Positions 1 through 10,700 of a DNA stretch of 64,000 bases are shown one piece after another. The notes under the pieces are model-generated. The model was not told the origin of the DNA, made no database searches, and worked only from the letters and a program-made list of their open reading frames with translations. A program made the translations under genes and the position numbers. Source of the stretch: Nelumbo lutea (lineage: Eukaryota > Streptophyta > Magnoliopsida > Proteales > Nelumbonaceae); the NCBI GenBank assembly GCA_022828595.1, contig JAKGHH010000003.1, positions 105,237,583 through 105,301,582 of the forward strand, read 5' to 3'. Position 1 is the stretch's first letter; each line of letters opens with the position of its first letter.

Positions 1-1036
1 GGAAAATGAACGAGGCCATAATGCCAATACTTGTCTTGGCTTAACGTCCAGACCACCATTCAAAAATCTAATCTATTTACCTTCCTCCCTCTGCATTCTA
101 CACTTCTACTTGTCTCTCTTCTCACGCACATGCCACTCAACTAGTTGCTATAAACCTAAACTCCAGGGCAGGTCTCCCATACAATTATTCCTCTTTAACT
201 CCTCTAGCAAGAGAATCTATCAAGGAGTTAGCATACCTACATATCCATTTAAATAAGACGTTCATGGTAGACAGAGAATGGCCTCAACTCCCTAATAACA
301 TGAAGACAGATCCAAGATTCAGGGTCTTCTTTAATTGATCCAACTATAACTTGAATTAATGGAATAATAAACCAAGATATGAAAAATAAAATCCAGAAGC
401 CATTATCGCAAGGCCTAAGCATGGTCGGCATTTACATTCATGCATCCACGTATACAGAAGTTCAAGAATATCATTTGTCTCCTCTCTTTTTCCTTTCCCC
501 ATTTTCTGATTCATAAGAATTAATTCATTTGACAAGGATAAGCCAACAAAGGAGAATAAAAACCTGCCTTAAAAAGTTAGAAAAGAGATGGGGACAGGGT
601 GTTTTAGAGGCAAAAATGAAGGATTAAGGGTCAACAAAACAATCCAAATTTGTTTTACTCCTTTACTATGATACCTATACATGCTTAGCATACCAGTATC
701 GTATTTGATACTTATGAGATATGATACCAGATATTGATTAAATGCTTCTAGGTGTGGTCTATTGCATTACCACTTTTACAATATGTAAATTGTAAAGTGG
801 CATGTTTCAACAATTATGCTATAAAAATATCTGCACATGTTAGAAATTAACATTTAGTTTTTAAAAACTATATCTTTTTTTGAAAGCCCTTTTAAAAACT
901 AGATCTAAACGCATGATATAAGAATATTACATGGGACACCTGTATCCATATCCATTTCTGTGTCTCTATCCATATCTGGCCATCATAACTCTTTCATACT
1001 TATGCTCACCCTCTAAACTTAAGGGCCTTTTTTTAA
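1..1036. other. Gene-free AT-rich sequence, probably kinesin intron
   Basis: No coding exon, RNA gene or clear transposon end was seen. Because exon 3 of the kinesin-13A gene (4745-4927, minus strand) is followed by a donor site and the motor-domain exons do not appear below 4744, this stretch is most likely part of the same long intron. That placement is inference. Confidence 0.4.
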
Positions 1037-1275
1037 CAGCTGAGGCAGCTGAACTGAATGACTTATTGCTTTGTCCTGTAGTGAATAATTAAGGAGATTG
1101 TCAGCTCTTTAATTGCTGAAACTGAAGATCGATTGATTAATATACTCTTAAATGTTCTATTATTTAAAATAATTACCAAAAATCTACTATTTAATTATTT
1201 TTGTTGTTTATTCTATTATTTAATTTGTCCACTAAAAGGCTAGGCAATAAGTCATTCATTCAGCCACCTCAGCCA
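1037..1275. mobile_element. MITE with about 33-bp terminal inverted repeats
   Basis: The left end reads GCTGAGGCAGCTGAACTG and continues into GAATGACTTATTGC. The right end is its inverted partner (GCAATAAGTCATTCATTCAG then CCACCTCAGC), with a few mismatches and a 2-base gap. The roughly 170 bases between are AT-rich and non-coding. No convincing target duplication was found, so the superfamily is left open. It lies in the presumed kinesin intron. Confidence 0.7.
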
Positions 1276-1309
1276 TAATCACGTGGTGACTTTCTTTTGA
1301 TGGAAGCTT

Positions 1310-1730
1310 TCTCAGTAACTCAGGTCAATCAGGAATAGAGAGTATTGTTAGGAGACATGATGGTAATACTTCGGTCTGTATTCAGGCCCAACTACAGTTG
1401 GTACCTCATTGAGGCTGAACTATTGGCAGTTTCTCATGGGCTAAACCAGTGTATAGAATTGATTGGAATTGGGTTGTTGTTGGAAGAAACTGTCAACATC
1501 AAATAGTAATTTGGTAGTAGGCTAGTTGAAACAAAAGGTTGAGAGAAATTAGTTTCTAAGATCTCTAATTAGAGAGGCACTGTCAAACTAGGTTAGTAGG
1601 TTTATCCCCCAATCTGACTGTTTGCTGAGCTGGATTCCCAGGTCTGCTAACAGCGTAACAGATAATATAGCAAGGACAGGAGTCCATAAGAGTGAAGTAG
1701 GATGGGGAATGCCACAGTGAGGTGAAAACT
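1310..1730 (+). pseudogene. LINE RNase H remnant
   Basis: Scattered frames on the plus strand give short pieces typical of the C-terminal RNase H of plant LINEs: EAELLAVSHGLNQCIEL near 1408-1460, and SWIPRSANSVTDNIARTGVH near 1630-1690 (the usual helix containing 'ADxLAKxG'). Stops and frame changes separate them. No reverse-transcriptase part, poly(A) or target duplication is visible, so this is an old 5'-truncated fragment. Confidence 0.55.
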
Positions 1731-2239
1731 TACAACCGTTTTACAAATTTTATCATGTGGACATTCCGGCACTGTCAGTCGATGGCTGTTCCATATTTAC
1801 TATTCTACTTCTCCAAGACGATTGGAGAATTGTGTTTCTTTTTATCAACTTCTATTGGAGAATGATGGGAGAATGGCATGCCCAATTGTATTTATGGACT
1901 TCTACCATGTCTGTGATAGCCCAACCAGTTGCATTTCTTATATACTTTTTATGACTTTGGAAGCTTCAGAAATTTTTGAAAATGTCAAAACTACCCTTCA
2001 AAAGGAGACATTGTTCATTCTCTTCTACCTTGGGACCAAACCAGTTGAGGTGTTTGAGATCTTGGACTAATGAAGACACCATTCACTGTTTTCCACCTTT
2101 AGATGGTAGGCCCACCCCTAACCAAAACGGGGAGGGAGGGGGAAACGGCAACGCCCCAAGGAAATATGAAATACCTCACCGGCTCACTCTCCGATCTCCC
2201 TTAACCCCCCCAAAAAAAGAGTATAAGTAATAATGGAAG

Positions 2240-3060
2240 AACTTACCACAACGCCTTCTTCCATGTGATTGGCCATCATCCATGAGATCAGAGATTATTG
2301 CTAGGACTGTGGCCATTGTAACCCCAGAACCCAAAAATTGTTGAAAGGGCCTCATAACACACTAATAAGGCAAAAACTAGCACTAACACGGCAATTCACC
2401 AAACACCAGATGGCACTGGCAGTAGTTTTTCTGGTCTTTTCTTTTCCCATCTTTTCTTCTAGGTTTGGGTTTTAGAATTATGAGGTCCCATATCACGCGA
2501 TGACACAATACAAGAACTAAAGGAAAACAGGCAGATCAATTCAAAATTTTCGAGATTAAAATTTCCGTGATACCCATAAATTCTTAAAGCTAGCCCCATC
2601 AACTTCATGTATAGAAATTTAAAATTTCCTGACGTACTATTATATATCTGAGCACGAAGGATGTCAAGCAGAATTCATTATCAGTTCAGTTGTATAAATC
2701 CATAAAAAAAAAAAATGTAATAGCGAATTGCCAAACCAACAGAAAAGTAGTGAAATTCATAGCATAGTGGCAAATGGCAAGGCAATTTTTGGGTTCTAGG
2801 GTTATAGTGCCCATAGTTGCAGTTTCGGGAGAGGACCTCATAACTACTAGCTGTATCTTGTTTTTTCACTTACGGTAAATCAGAATCCATCGTTTTTTCA
2901 TGTGATCGGAACTGGTTTCGGTAGAGGGCCTCATAACCACTAGTTGTGCCTTCTTCCATATAATCAGAGATTATTGCCGGGAAACTAGAGGACCTGCGTG
3001 GTGAGATGAATCAAGAGTCAATCTTGGAGGTGGTTCCTGGTTAGAGATCGGATACCAATC
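2240..3060. repeat. Cluster of short direct and inverted repeats
   Basis: The motif CTTCTTCCAT followed by ATCAGAGATTATTGC occurs at 2262-2303 and again at 2950-2983. A GGCCTCATAACCACTAG-like motif occurs near 2346, 2832 and 2928. AGAACCCAAAAATTG at 2328-2342 has an inverted partner at 2783-2800. Dispersed subterminal repeats of this sort are common in non-autonomous DNA transposons, but no element ends were defined. Confidence 0.4.
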
Positions 3061-3099
3061 ATAAGAAAATTAGATGATAATGTGAAGGGCATTTTTGTC

Positions 3100-3252
3100 C
3101 TTTTATATGATACTTAATGTCCGTTAACGGTTTTGGACCAACTTGACACTTTTTGAAAATTTGGGTACTGCAGTGACACGTTTGAAAGTTCAGGTACTAA
3201 CTTGGCACTACCCCCAAAGTTCAGGGTACTAAAGTGGAATTTTCCCTTTTAT
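3100..3252. repeat. Solo terminal-repeat-like end of a MULE or MITE
   Basis: Read on the minus strand it begins GGGAAAATTCCACTTTAGTA and continues with repeated 'gtacct..aactttc' phrases, which is the style of terminal repeats in plant Mutator-like elements. No inverted partner was found to the left, so only one end survives, or the match is to an unknown repeat. The element class is inferred from style only. Confidence 0.3.
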
Positions 3253-3427
3253 TTATTACAAATTTCATTTTGTAACTTGTCTCCATATTTTTGTGTTAAT
3301 TCAGTACATGAAATTTGTGTCAACACCAATCCCTCAAGTTCTTCGGACCTTGCAAGCATGTGATAGACTAGGTTTTCCAAGTCTCTTTTTCCAGCTGAAC
3401 ACAAGAAATTTTCTTAAAATAACTGCC

Positions 3428-3790
3428 CTTATCTTTTTTCTTTTTTTTTTCGATCAATAACTCATAAGAAGAATTTATTAAATTTAAAAGAAAGCAGCGA
3501 AGCAAGACATTGTGGAAAATACAACACACACTTGGTGTCTAGACCCCCAAAACATTTTACAAATGAGCCCAAAACATACTCTGTCTCTGAACCCCTTGCT
3601 TAGCTAGACCATCTGCCAGGCTTTTGGCAGATCTTCTAACCCCATTAACCTGAATAGACATGCCCCAAGAGTGCCATTTGAAACGCCTAAGGACATTCCT
3701 TAGATTCCAAGATACTCCTCCCTTCTTTAGCCATTCAACAATACCTTCCCTTATCTTATTCAGAGCAAGTGGGCATCGGTTTCTCAAGAC
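3428..3790 (-). pseudogene. 5'-truncated LINE tail (RNase H C-terminus)
   Basis: On the minus strand an open frame ends with VNGVRRSAKSLADGLAKQGV, the last helix of a LINE-encoded RNase H. The frame is followed downstream by a T-rich tract on the plus strand at 3435-3450, which is the poly(A) of a minus-strand insertion. Only the last third of the RNase H domain is present. It lies inside the presumed kinesin intron 3. Confidence 0.65.
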
Positions 3791-4744
3791 TCTAAAGAAG
3801 CAGTTTTCATCCCTAAACTAGTAATCCAGATTGTTTGTAAAGTTTGGATTCTAAGGTCGCAAACTTGAATTGTTGAGATACTGACCATTCTGTGAAAACC
3901 CACTGCCTGATATCCCAGGATTGGGATCATCTTATAGAATAAGGCTGGATTGTAGAACTGATTAGAAGAACTGCATAAAGAATATGAACCAAAAACCTAA
4001 AACTTTTGCTAGAATCAAACTGTAGGGAAAATCTGGATGCAATGCCAATTCAAACCCCAAGGGTAACTGATTTTAGGCTCTCTTCCTCCCCCATTCACTC
4101 CTTTGTAGCTTGAAAGAAGAGTTATAGAATCCAACTCAAGAAATGAGCATTGGACAACTTCTTTTCTGACATCATGAATAAGGTTGGACTCTGTAGAAGG
4201 AAGAATGATCAAGAATAATAAGAAATAGGAAGAAAAGGAGAGGGGAAGAAGGGATTATTTGTGGTACCTTCACTGCCTTGTCATATTGCGCAACACACAT
4301 ACATATTTGCAGATATGTAGGTTTCTTAGTAAAAGATTATAACCAAATTTAACTTTGCTTGGGAGCACAATGTATCTAAGCATATCCTAATTACAAATCT
4401 TCTGTTGTTGGAACCCCCATGATTTACAACACATTTCGCAATTCAACAAGGGCTCTGATTCAAATTTGACTACAGAATCCTTTTATGGAAAAATGAAAAA
4501 TCTACTAATTATCATTTGAATCATGCAATTTATTGATTGACTGGCACCCAATACCATAAGAAATATTATTAAATCTTTGAAAAAGTAAACAGTTATCAAT
4601 AGAATTGACTAGTTACAGGTACTGAAAACTAACTGTGTTCCAAGATAGATTAACTAACTCTAAGAAACAGAGGTTACCAAAAAAGAAACTATAAGAAACA
4701 GAAATCTCTCAAAGTAAACATTACCAATAAAAGAACTAACTTAC

Positions 4745-7700
4745 CACTACTTTAATCTTAGCTAAGCTGCTCTCTTTTGTGCTAGTCTCTTTTTCAGTAG
4801 TTGACAATCTTGTTGAGGTCTCTGTTTGGCTTCTTGATCGCTTGGTAGTAATTCCATCAAAGTCATCAAACCCCCTTGTAAAAGATGGCATGAAAGGTGA
4901 TGGCTCAAAGGGTTCTGACATAACATGCTGCCAACAGGAATACATAAAATTATCAACAAAGAAAGAACTGAAAGGATAAAAAACACATTTACACTCAGAA
5001 ATTATATACCATTTTACCAACAGGAGATGGCAATTCACATGTATTTGATAAAAAAGCTTTACTGAATCATACTAAAATTTATTAGGGCAAATTACTTAAA
5101 CTACCCCTAAGGTTTAGGAAATTTCTTAAAAAGCTTTACCGACAATTGACAGATGGATTAAAAAGACTATTTTGCCCATCATTCTTCTTTATATTTTCTA
5201 GAATAGGAAGCAGATTATTTGAGGAATTTCTCCCTGTAAGCCATTTCCCAAAAACATCCCTGCAATAAGAGCTTGAGATTTCAAATTCAGTTCCAACAGA
5301 AAATGTAGACACAGATTAACTTGTTAGGTCAATGTTAGACTCACAGCTCAAGCAAGAAATCTGCAATTACTTAGATCGTTAGGGATTTCCCCAGCAAGGC
5401 GAAGGTTGTGCAGACCGAGAACTTGAAGCTGATCAATGCGCCCAAGCTCTGGCGAGATGCTTCCGTCAATGGCATTATTACCCAACATTTTTTTTTTGGG
5501 TAAAGAAGAGAAGATTGTATTACGAATGATCCTCAAGGAGGATGATGAAACTCAAAGGGTACATCAGACTCCGATGCACTTAAAATCCATGAAGCCCAGT
5601 TACAGAAAAAGTAGAATGAGTTCTGCAAGGCTTTCTTTGCAACAATATCTGCTATCCTGTTTTCCAGCCTAGTAATATGAGTGATGCACACATCAAGTCT
5701 GGGTTCTTGATCAAGAAGCTTACAGATATCTTCAATAATGACTCTATTAGCCGATGCCACATTCTGATTCCAATTGTTGATCTGCTGAACAACCCCCGCA
5801 GCATCAGACTCCACCACAACACTAATAACACCCCAATGTTTAGCCTCAATAATTCCAAGCCTCATAGCTCTGCTCTCTACATCTTCAACTGAAAGACAAC
5901 TTGTCTTCTGCCCCACCACTTTTAAGAGGGAACCGTTCGCATCTCTGATTACTACCCCAAAGTCTGCACTGCTTGAAGAAGAAACAGAGGAAGCATTCAC
6001 AATTAATTTTAATACTGCCATGATGAGGTGTCCAGGTACTAAGTGTTTGCCTTGGCTCTGTTGGAGGAAAAGAATGATTAGTTTTTAGCTCTTGGGTTTC
6101 TCTCCATAATGCAATGCTCCTTGAAAGAACGTGTCCAGGCTCCTGAGACACATTGTTAAAAAGCAATTCCTTACGGGCCAGCCAGAGTTGCCAGCAGATC
6201 GCTGCTTTGAGAGCATTGTGTTTTCTACTAGCTTCCTGATTTTCAAGGACCTCTTCAAACCAACTTTTAATCCAATCAGAAATAGAAACAAGATTCAAAA
6301 GGTCTGTTCAGATACCCAGAGGGCTCGCAAACCAAACTGCCCGAGCTAGGTGACAATGTAATAAAACATGTGGTATAGATTCAGAGGGATATTAACATCT
6401 ATGGCATGCTGGGTCTATAGCAATACCTCTCTTCAACAAATTTTCATTAACTGCGATACCATTGGCATTATTACCCAACCTGAGAACAGAAAACCTCTTT
6501 AAGTCTGCAATTTCCACTGGGAGACTCCCGCTCAACATGTTAGACACTAGATCCAAAACCCTTAAGCTTCTGCAGTTGGCAATGCTAGTAGGTATCTGCC
6601 CACTTAACTCGTTTTTTGAAATGTCAAAAACTACCAGTCGATCACTACAGGTTTTGATCTCTGGGATCCTGCCCCGAAATCGGTTAAATGATACACTGAA
6701 AAATTGATGTTTTTCAATCCGAGGACATCAAAAGGGATTATTTCTCTCTCCCTGCCTCTGTTCTCCCCTGTTCCACTGCCCACCAGTGACAATTGCTCCT
6801 GAGTCGCGAGGAGGGTTCGACCGTTTTTCACATATTTGTCTACAATCCGATCAAGTAACAGGAAACAAAAGCAAAAGCAAAACTGAAATTCATCAAAGAA
6901 AAACCAATAAGCCCATCTGGAATAAGATGTAAAACTTGAGAGTTTAAGGATTAAAAAACTTGAGTGTTTTTTAAGCACATCTGAAATTCATCAAAGAGAA
7001 ACCCACTGCTCTAATCCAATAAACCCATCTGAAATTAATCAAAGAAAAGCTGAAATCAAGAGAAACCCACAGCTCTAATCCAATAATCCCATCTGAAATT
7101 CATCAAAGAGAAGCCCACCTCTCCCTCCCCCCCCCCTCTCTCTCTCCCTCTCCTCATAGCACGGCAGTCCAACCCAATTTCATAACAACATTAGGAATCA
7201 ATCCAGTTTGACGGAGGTGGACTCAACGTCTCAAGTATCAACCCCTGTTTCCTATTTATCACAAACCTAATGGAACTCTACAAAAGCCGGTAAGGAGTTC
7301 CCCTGTTTACTCAAATATCTTCCTCAGGCGGATTCAATGTCTCAAGCCCCAACCCATTTTGAAATCTCTTCCTCAGGCAAACTCAAAGTCTCAAGTCTCA
7401 ACCTTTGTTTGTTTATCACAAACATAATAGAAATATACAAAAGCTATTTTCTAGAATCTCTTCCTCCGAGTTTGGTTGCTGAGAAGCGTCCAAGATCTCC
7501 ATTTTTCAAGGACAATCATAGGAATGGGAGATGGTTTTCGCCCTCAATCTCCTAGATGTCGCCCTTGTTCTCTCTCTGCAGCTGGAGTTGGCTCTCGAGC
7601 CCAGAGAGAAAGAGACTCCTATCTCAAAATGATATTCATCATGGTCCACGGACCTGTAACGGTTACTGCTGCAACTTCCAACTAACAGTACGACGGAATA

Positions 7701-10700
7701 ATGTTTCTTTAGGGACTCGTGTGGATTTTTGTGATTGTCCTCTACTGGCAACCGTTGGAACAGAAGAAGATGAAGAAGTAAAAGAAAAGTTTATGCTCTC
7801 TCTTTTCTTCTATTTTGCTCTGTTCATATACAAAGACTTGCAAGGAAGGAAACAGTTAAACTAGGTCCCAAGGCTCTCAGAACTTCGCAAATCATCAAAG
7901 GCAGATGAACCCATCTCTGATTCCTGTGTTGCAGGCAACTTGATGCGATTGTGGATGAATCCCGTCTCTGATTCCTGTGTTGCTACTGAGATCCAATGAA
8001 CGAATTACTACCAAGATCCAGAAGCTCCAAGCTTTGGCAAGATAGAATCTGCTCGGGAACGTTCCCCAGGAGAAAATTGCTTCTTACAGACACATAGGCT
8101 ATTCTTGAGGGGTACAAATTTGTGTGGGAAAACTTCCGCTAAGATTGTTGAAAGAAAAAATCAAAACCCTCGATATTCAAACAGTTGCAGAAGGATTGGA
8201 GGTGGATGTGATGGGGAAAACAGTTGCAAAAGTGGTGGATCTAAGTATCTCTCAGATCTGGGTTCCTCACAGATCTGAGATGAGTTGTAGAAGGGAAAGA
8301 AGGAAAGAGAGAGAGAGGCTGGAGGTGGAGGGATCCGCTGCCGCAACAAGTTGCAGAGGTGGTGATGAAACAGGGGAGAGAACGAAGGGAAGAAGGGGAG
8401 AGAGAGAGAGAGAGAGAGAAGGGTAAATTTGGGCTTTAAAAAAATTATACGTCACATGGTGTCACGTGTGTATGGAATTTGACAGAATATTAACGGATGA
8501 TAATGGTAAGGATAGAGCTAGTCAATTGTCAGAAACAGTAGGAGTACTTAAAGATAATACTGAAACAGTAAGGGTGTAGTTAGTCAATTACCTAAACCTT
8601 AGGGGTAGTTTAAGAAATTTGCCCAATTTATTATATATGTCCAGAAAGATTGTAATACAAAATGCATTTACTATAAATATCATACATAAACATAAAGTGA
8701 ACATTCAAGAAGAATAAAAGCACATAATTCATAGTACTATCCTTTTTTATGGATTTACTGGCCTCAACAATCTGTAGTTCCTGTATGAATGCATTCATCC
8801 TTTTGAAAGAAACCTTGGGAAGGTTACGATAACATGATGTGATTGATATTAAACAAAAGCCTGCAGCACTTCATTCTGACATTTTCCCACCCCTATCCAT
8901 TATCTACTCTCACAACCAATCCAATACCTTCCCTGCCACTTTTGGTACCACCAGAAATAATTCATTGTGCAGTGAAAACATGAAAATTGTTCTGTAGTGC
9001 AACCACTAAATTTATCCAATTCATTGTAAATACAATGGCATCCGTTTTTCATCAGTAAGAAAATCTTCATATAAAGTGATCATTTTTCATATAAGTAATC
9101 CTATAAAGGAAAACGGGGAGCCTAAAATAATATAGAACAAACATATAGACAGAGTTGCAACTTAATAAAAGGTCATGTAGAAAAGTTACCAAATATTGTA
9201 ACCCTGCAAAATTTTTGTATATCACTTTTTGCTGATTGGAAAAGCCAGATAAGTAGATGCTAATTTGACCCTTAGTAACAAGAAACTTCATACATGGGCA
9301 TGTTTCACGTTTAAATCACCAGTCCTACCCCTTAGAGAAAGGGAACAATAATTGAACAACACTTTTGAAGAAATAAAAAACACAATTCTAAATATTTCAA
9401 ATTGTATGGCTTCAAAAGTCTAAATGTTTTTGTTAACATGCATCTAATTAAAAGGGCATATTAAAAAGATATGAAAACATAGACACTCTAGTGAGCCTGA
9501 GTCAAAGGTGTGACATCCACTGTGCCACCTTTTCCTTTCATTGAACCTTATTCTCCGTCAAACTATTATTATATACAGCATTCCACCTCACCTCCCTCTA
9601 TTTGCAGTGTCACTCTTGATACAAATGTGAAAAATAATCTAAGTAACATTTTTTTTTATAAATATGTAAGTAGATACATATCTATACAAGCCCAAGACAC
9701 TCCAGCTATTAGGAGCTTAATTTGGCACCACTATAATTCCATTCCTACATGCACTCCAGTTCCTGCTCCACACACGGTAACTTTTTTGGGGACAGAATAC
9801 TTGCTACCATTTTCCATTAGGGTTACATATAATTGGAAACAATATTTTCACATGCAAGAAAATTGGTAGGGAAAACAATAGCCTATAAAACAACCAACTA
9901 TTAGAATTTCTAATATTTGATTGCAATCCTGAAACTAACTTGGAAAATAAGGTAAGAGGCTAGAACCCCAAGTTTTACACTTCCATGGAGAGAGAATTCT
10001 ATGAAATTAAATTTCTAATGCTTTGGAGAGAGAGAAATGCAGTATGCAGTAAGACTCTAAGAGGTTACCGCAATCTTATTCAAGAGTCCAAATAGAATGA
10101 CTTCTAAAATGGACACAAGTCATTTTGTACAATTTGTACTCTCAAGTCGGGATGAAGTTTTGCTTTCTTCCATGTTTATCATCTTCCTCATGTATTTTCT
10201 TTATTTATTTTAATGAAAATTTTCTTTTACTATAAAAAAAAAGTTTTGCTTCCTCCCATATTTTATCACCCTCCTCATGATTCTCTTTTTTTTATTTTAA
10301 TGAAAACTGTCTTTTACTATAAAAAAGTTTTGCTTCCTCCCATGTTTTACAAGAAACAAATTAATCCTTTCCCAAAGTAGCCATCCTTGACAATATTTTA
10401 CATCCAACCAAAGACAGCCTAGGTCAGAAATATTTTGCACCTTAGTGCTAAAATATGTTACCCAGATAGGAAAAGACATGGCTGGACCAAGTGCCAGATG
10501 TGACATTTAAACTAAAAATTGAAGTACCAAAGTATCTGGGTGTCAAAACTGCTAAAGCCCTATTAAAAGGAGCAAGGATTAGCTGAACGCATTGGCTGTT
10601 CAGTGGGCTGTGGAACCAATGATAATGTTCCATTCCAGTAATAAAATAACTGCACCTTTCACAATGGGGCCCATGAATTTATTACTGGCATGGAACATTA

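Larger units (their letters stand above)
5085..8624. mobile_element. Pack-MULE (Mutator-like, non-autonomous)
   Basis: Terminal inverted repeats of about 45 bp lie at 5085-5129 and 8580-8624; both start GGGCAAATT and share TTAAACTACCCCTAAGG. About 40 of 45 positions match, with only one mismatch in the first 34. Perfect 9-bp direct repeats AATTTATTA flank them at 5076-5084 and 8625-8633, the size made by Mutator transposases. No transposase is present. The interior holds a piece of an LRR receptor-kinase gene, a later LINE insertion, CT/GA-rich tracts near 7120-7150 and 8398-8420, and sequence of unknown origin at about 6850-8580. It sits in intron 2 of the kinesin-13A gene. Confidence 0.88.

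Noticed and set aside
8161..8455. Ser/Arg-rich frames on both strands
   Set aside because: They come from GA/CT-rich low-complexity sequence inside the Pack-MULE and show no domain.
9510..9869. 119-codon plus-strand frame in kinesin intron 2
   Set aside because: No recognisable domain, AT-rich codon use and no splice or promoter context.
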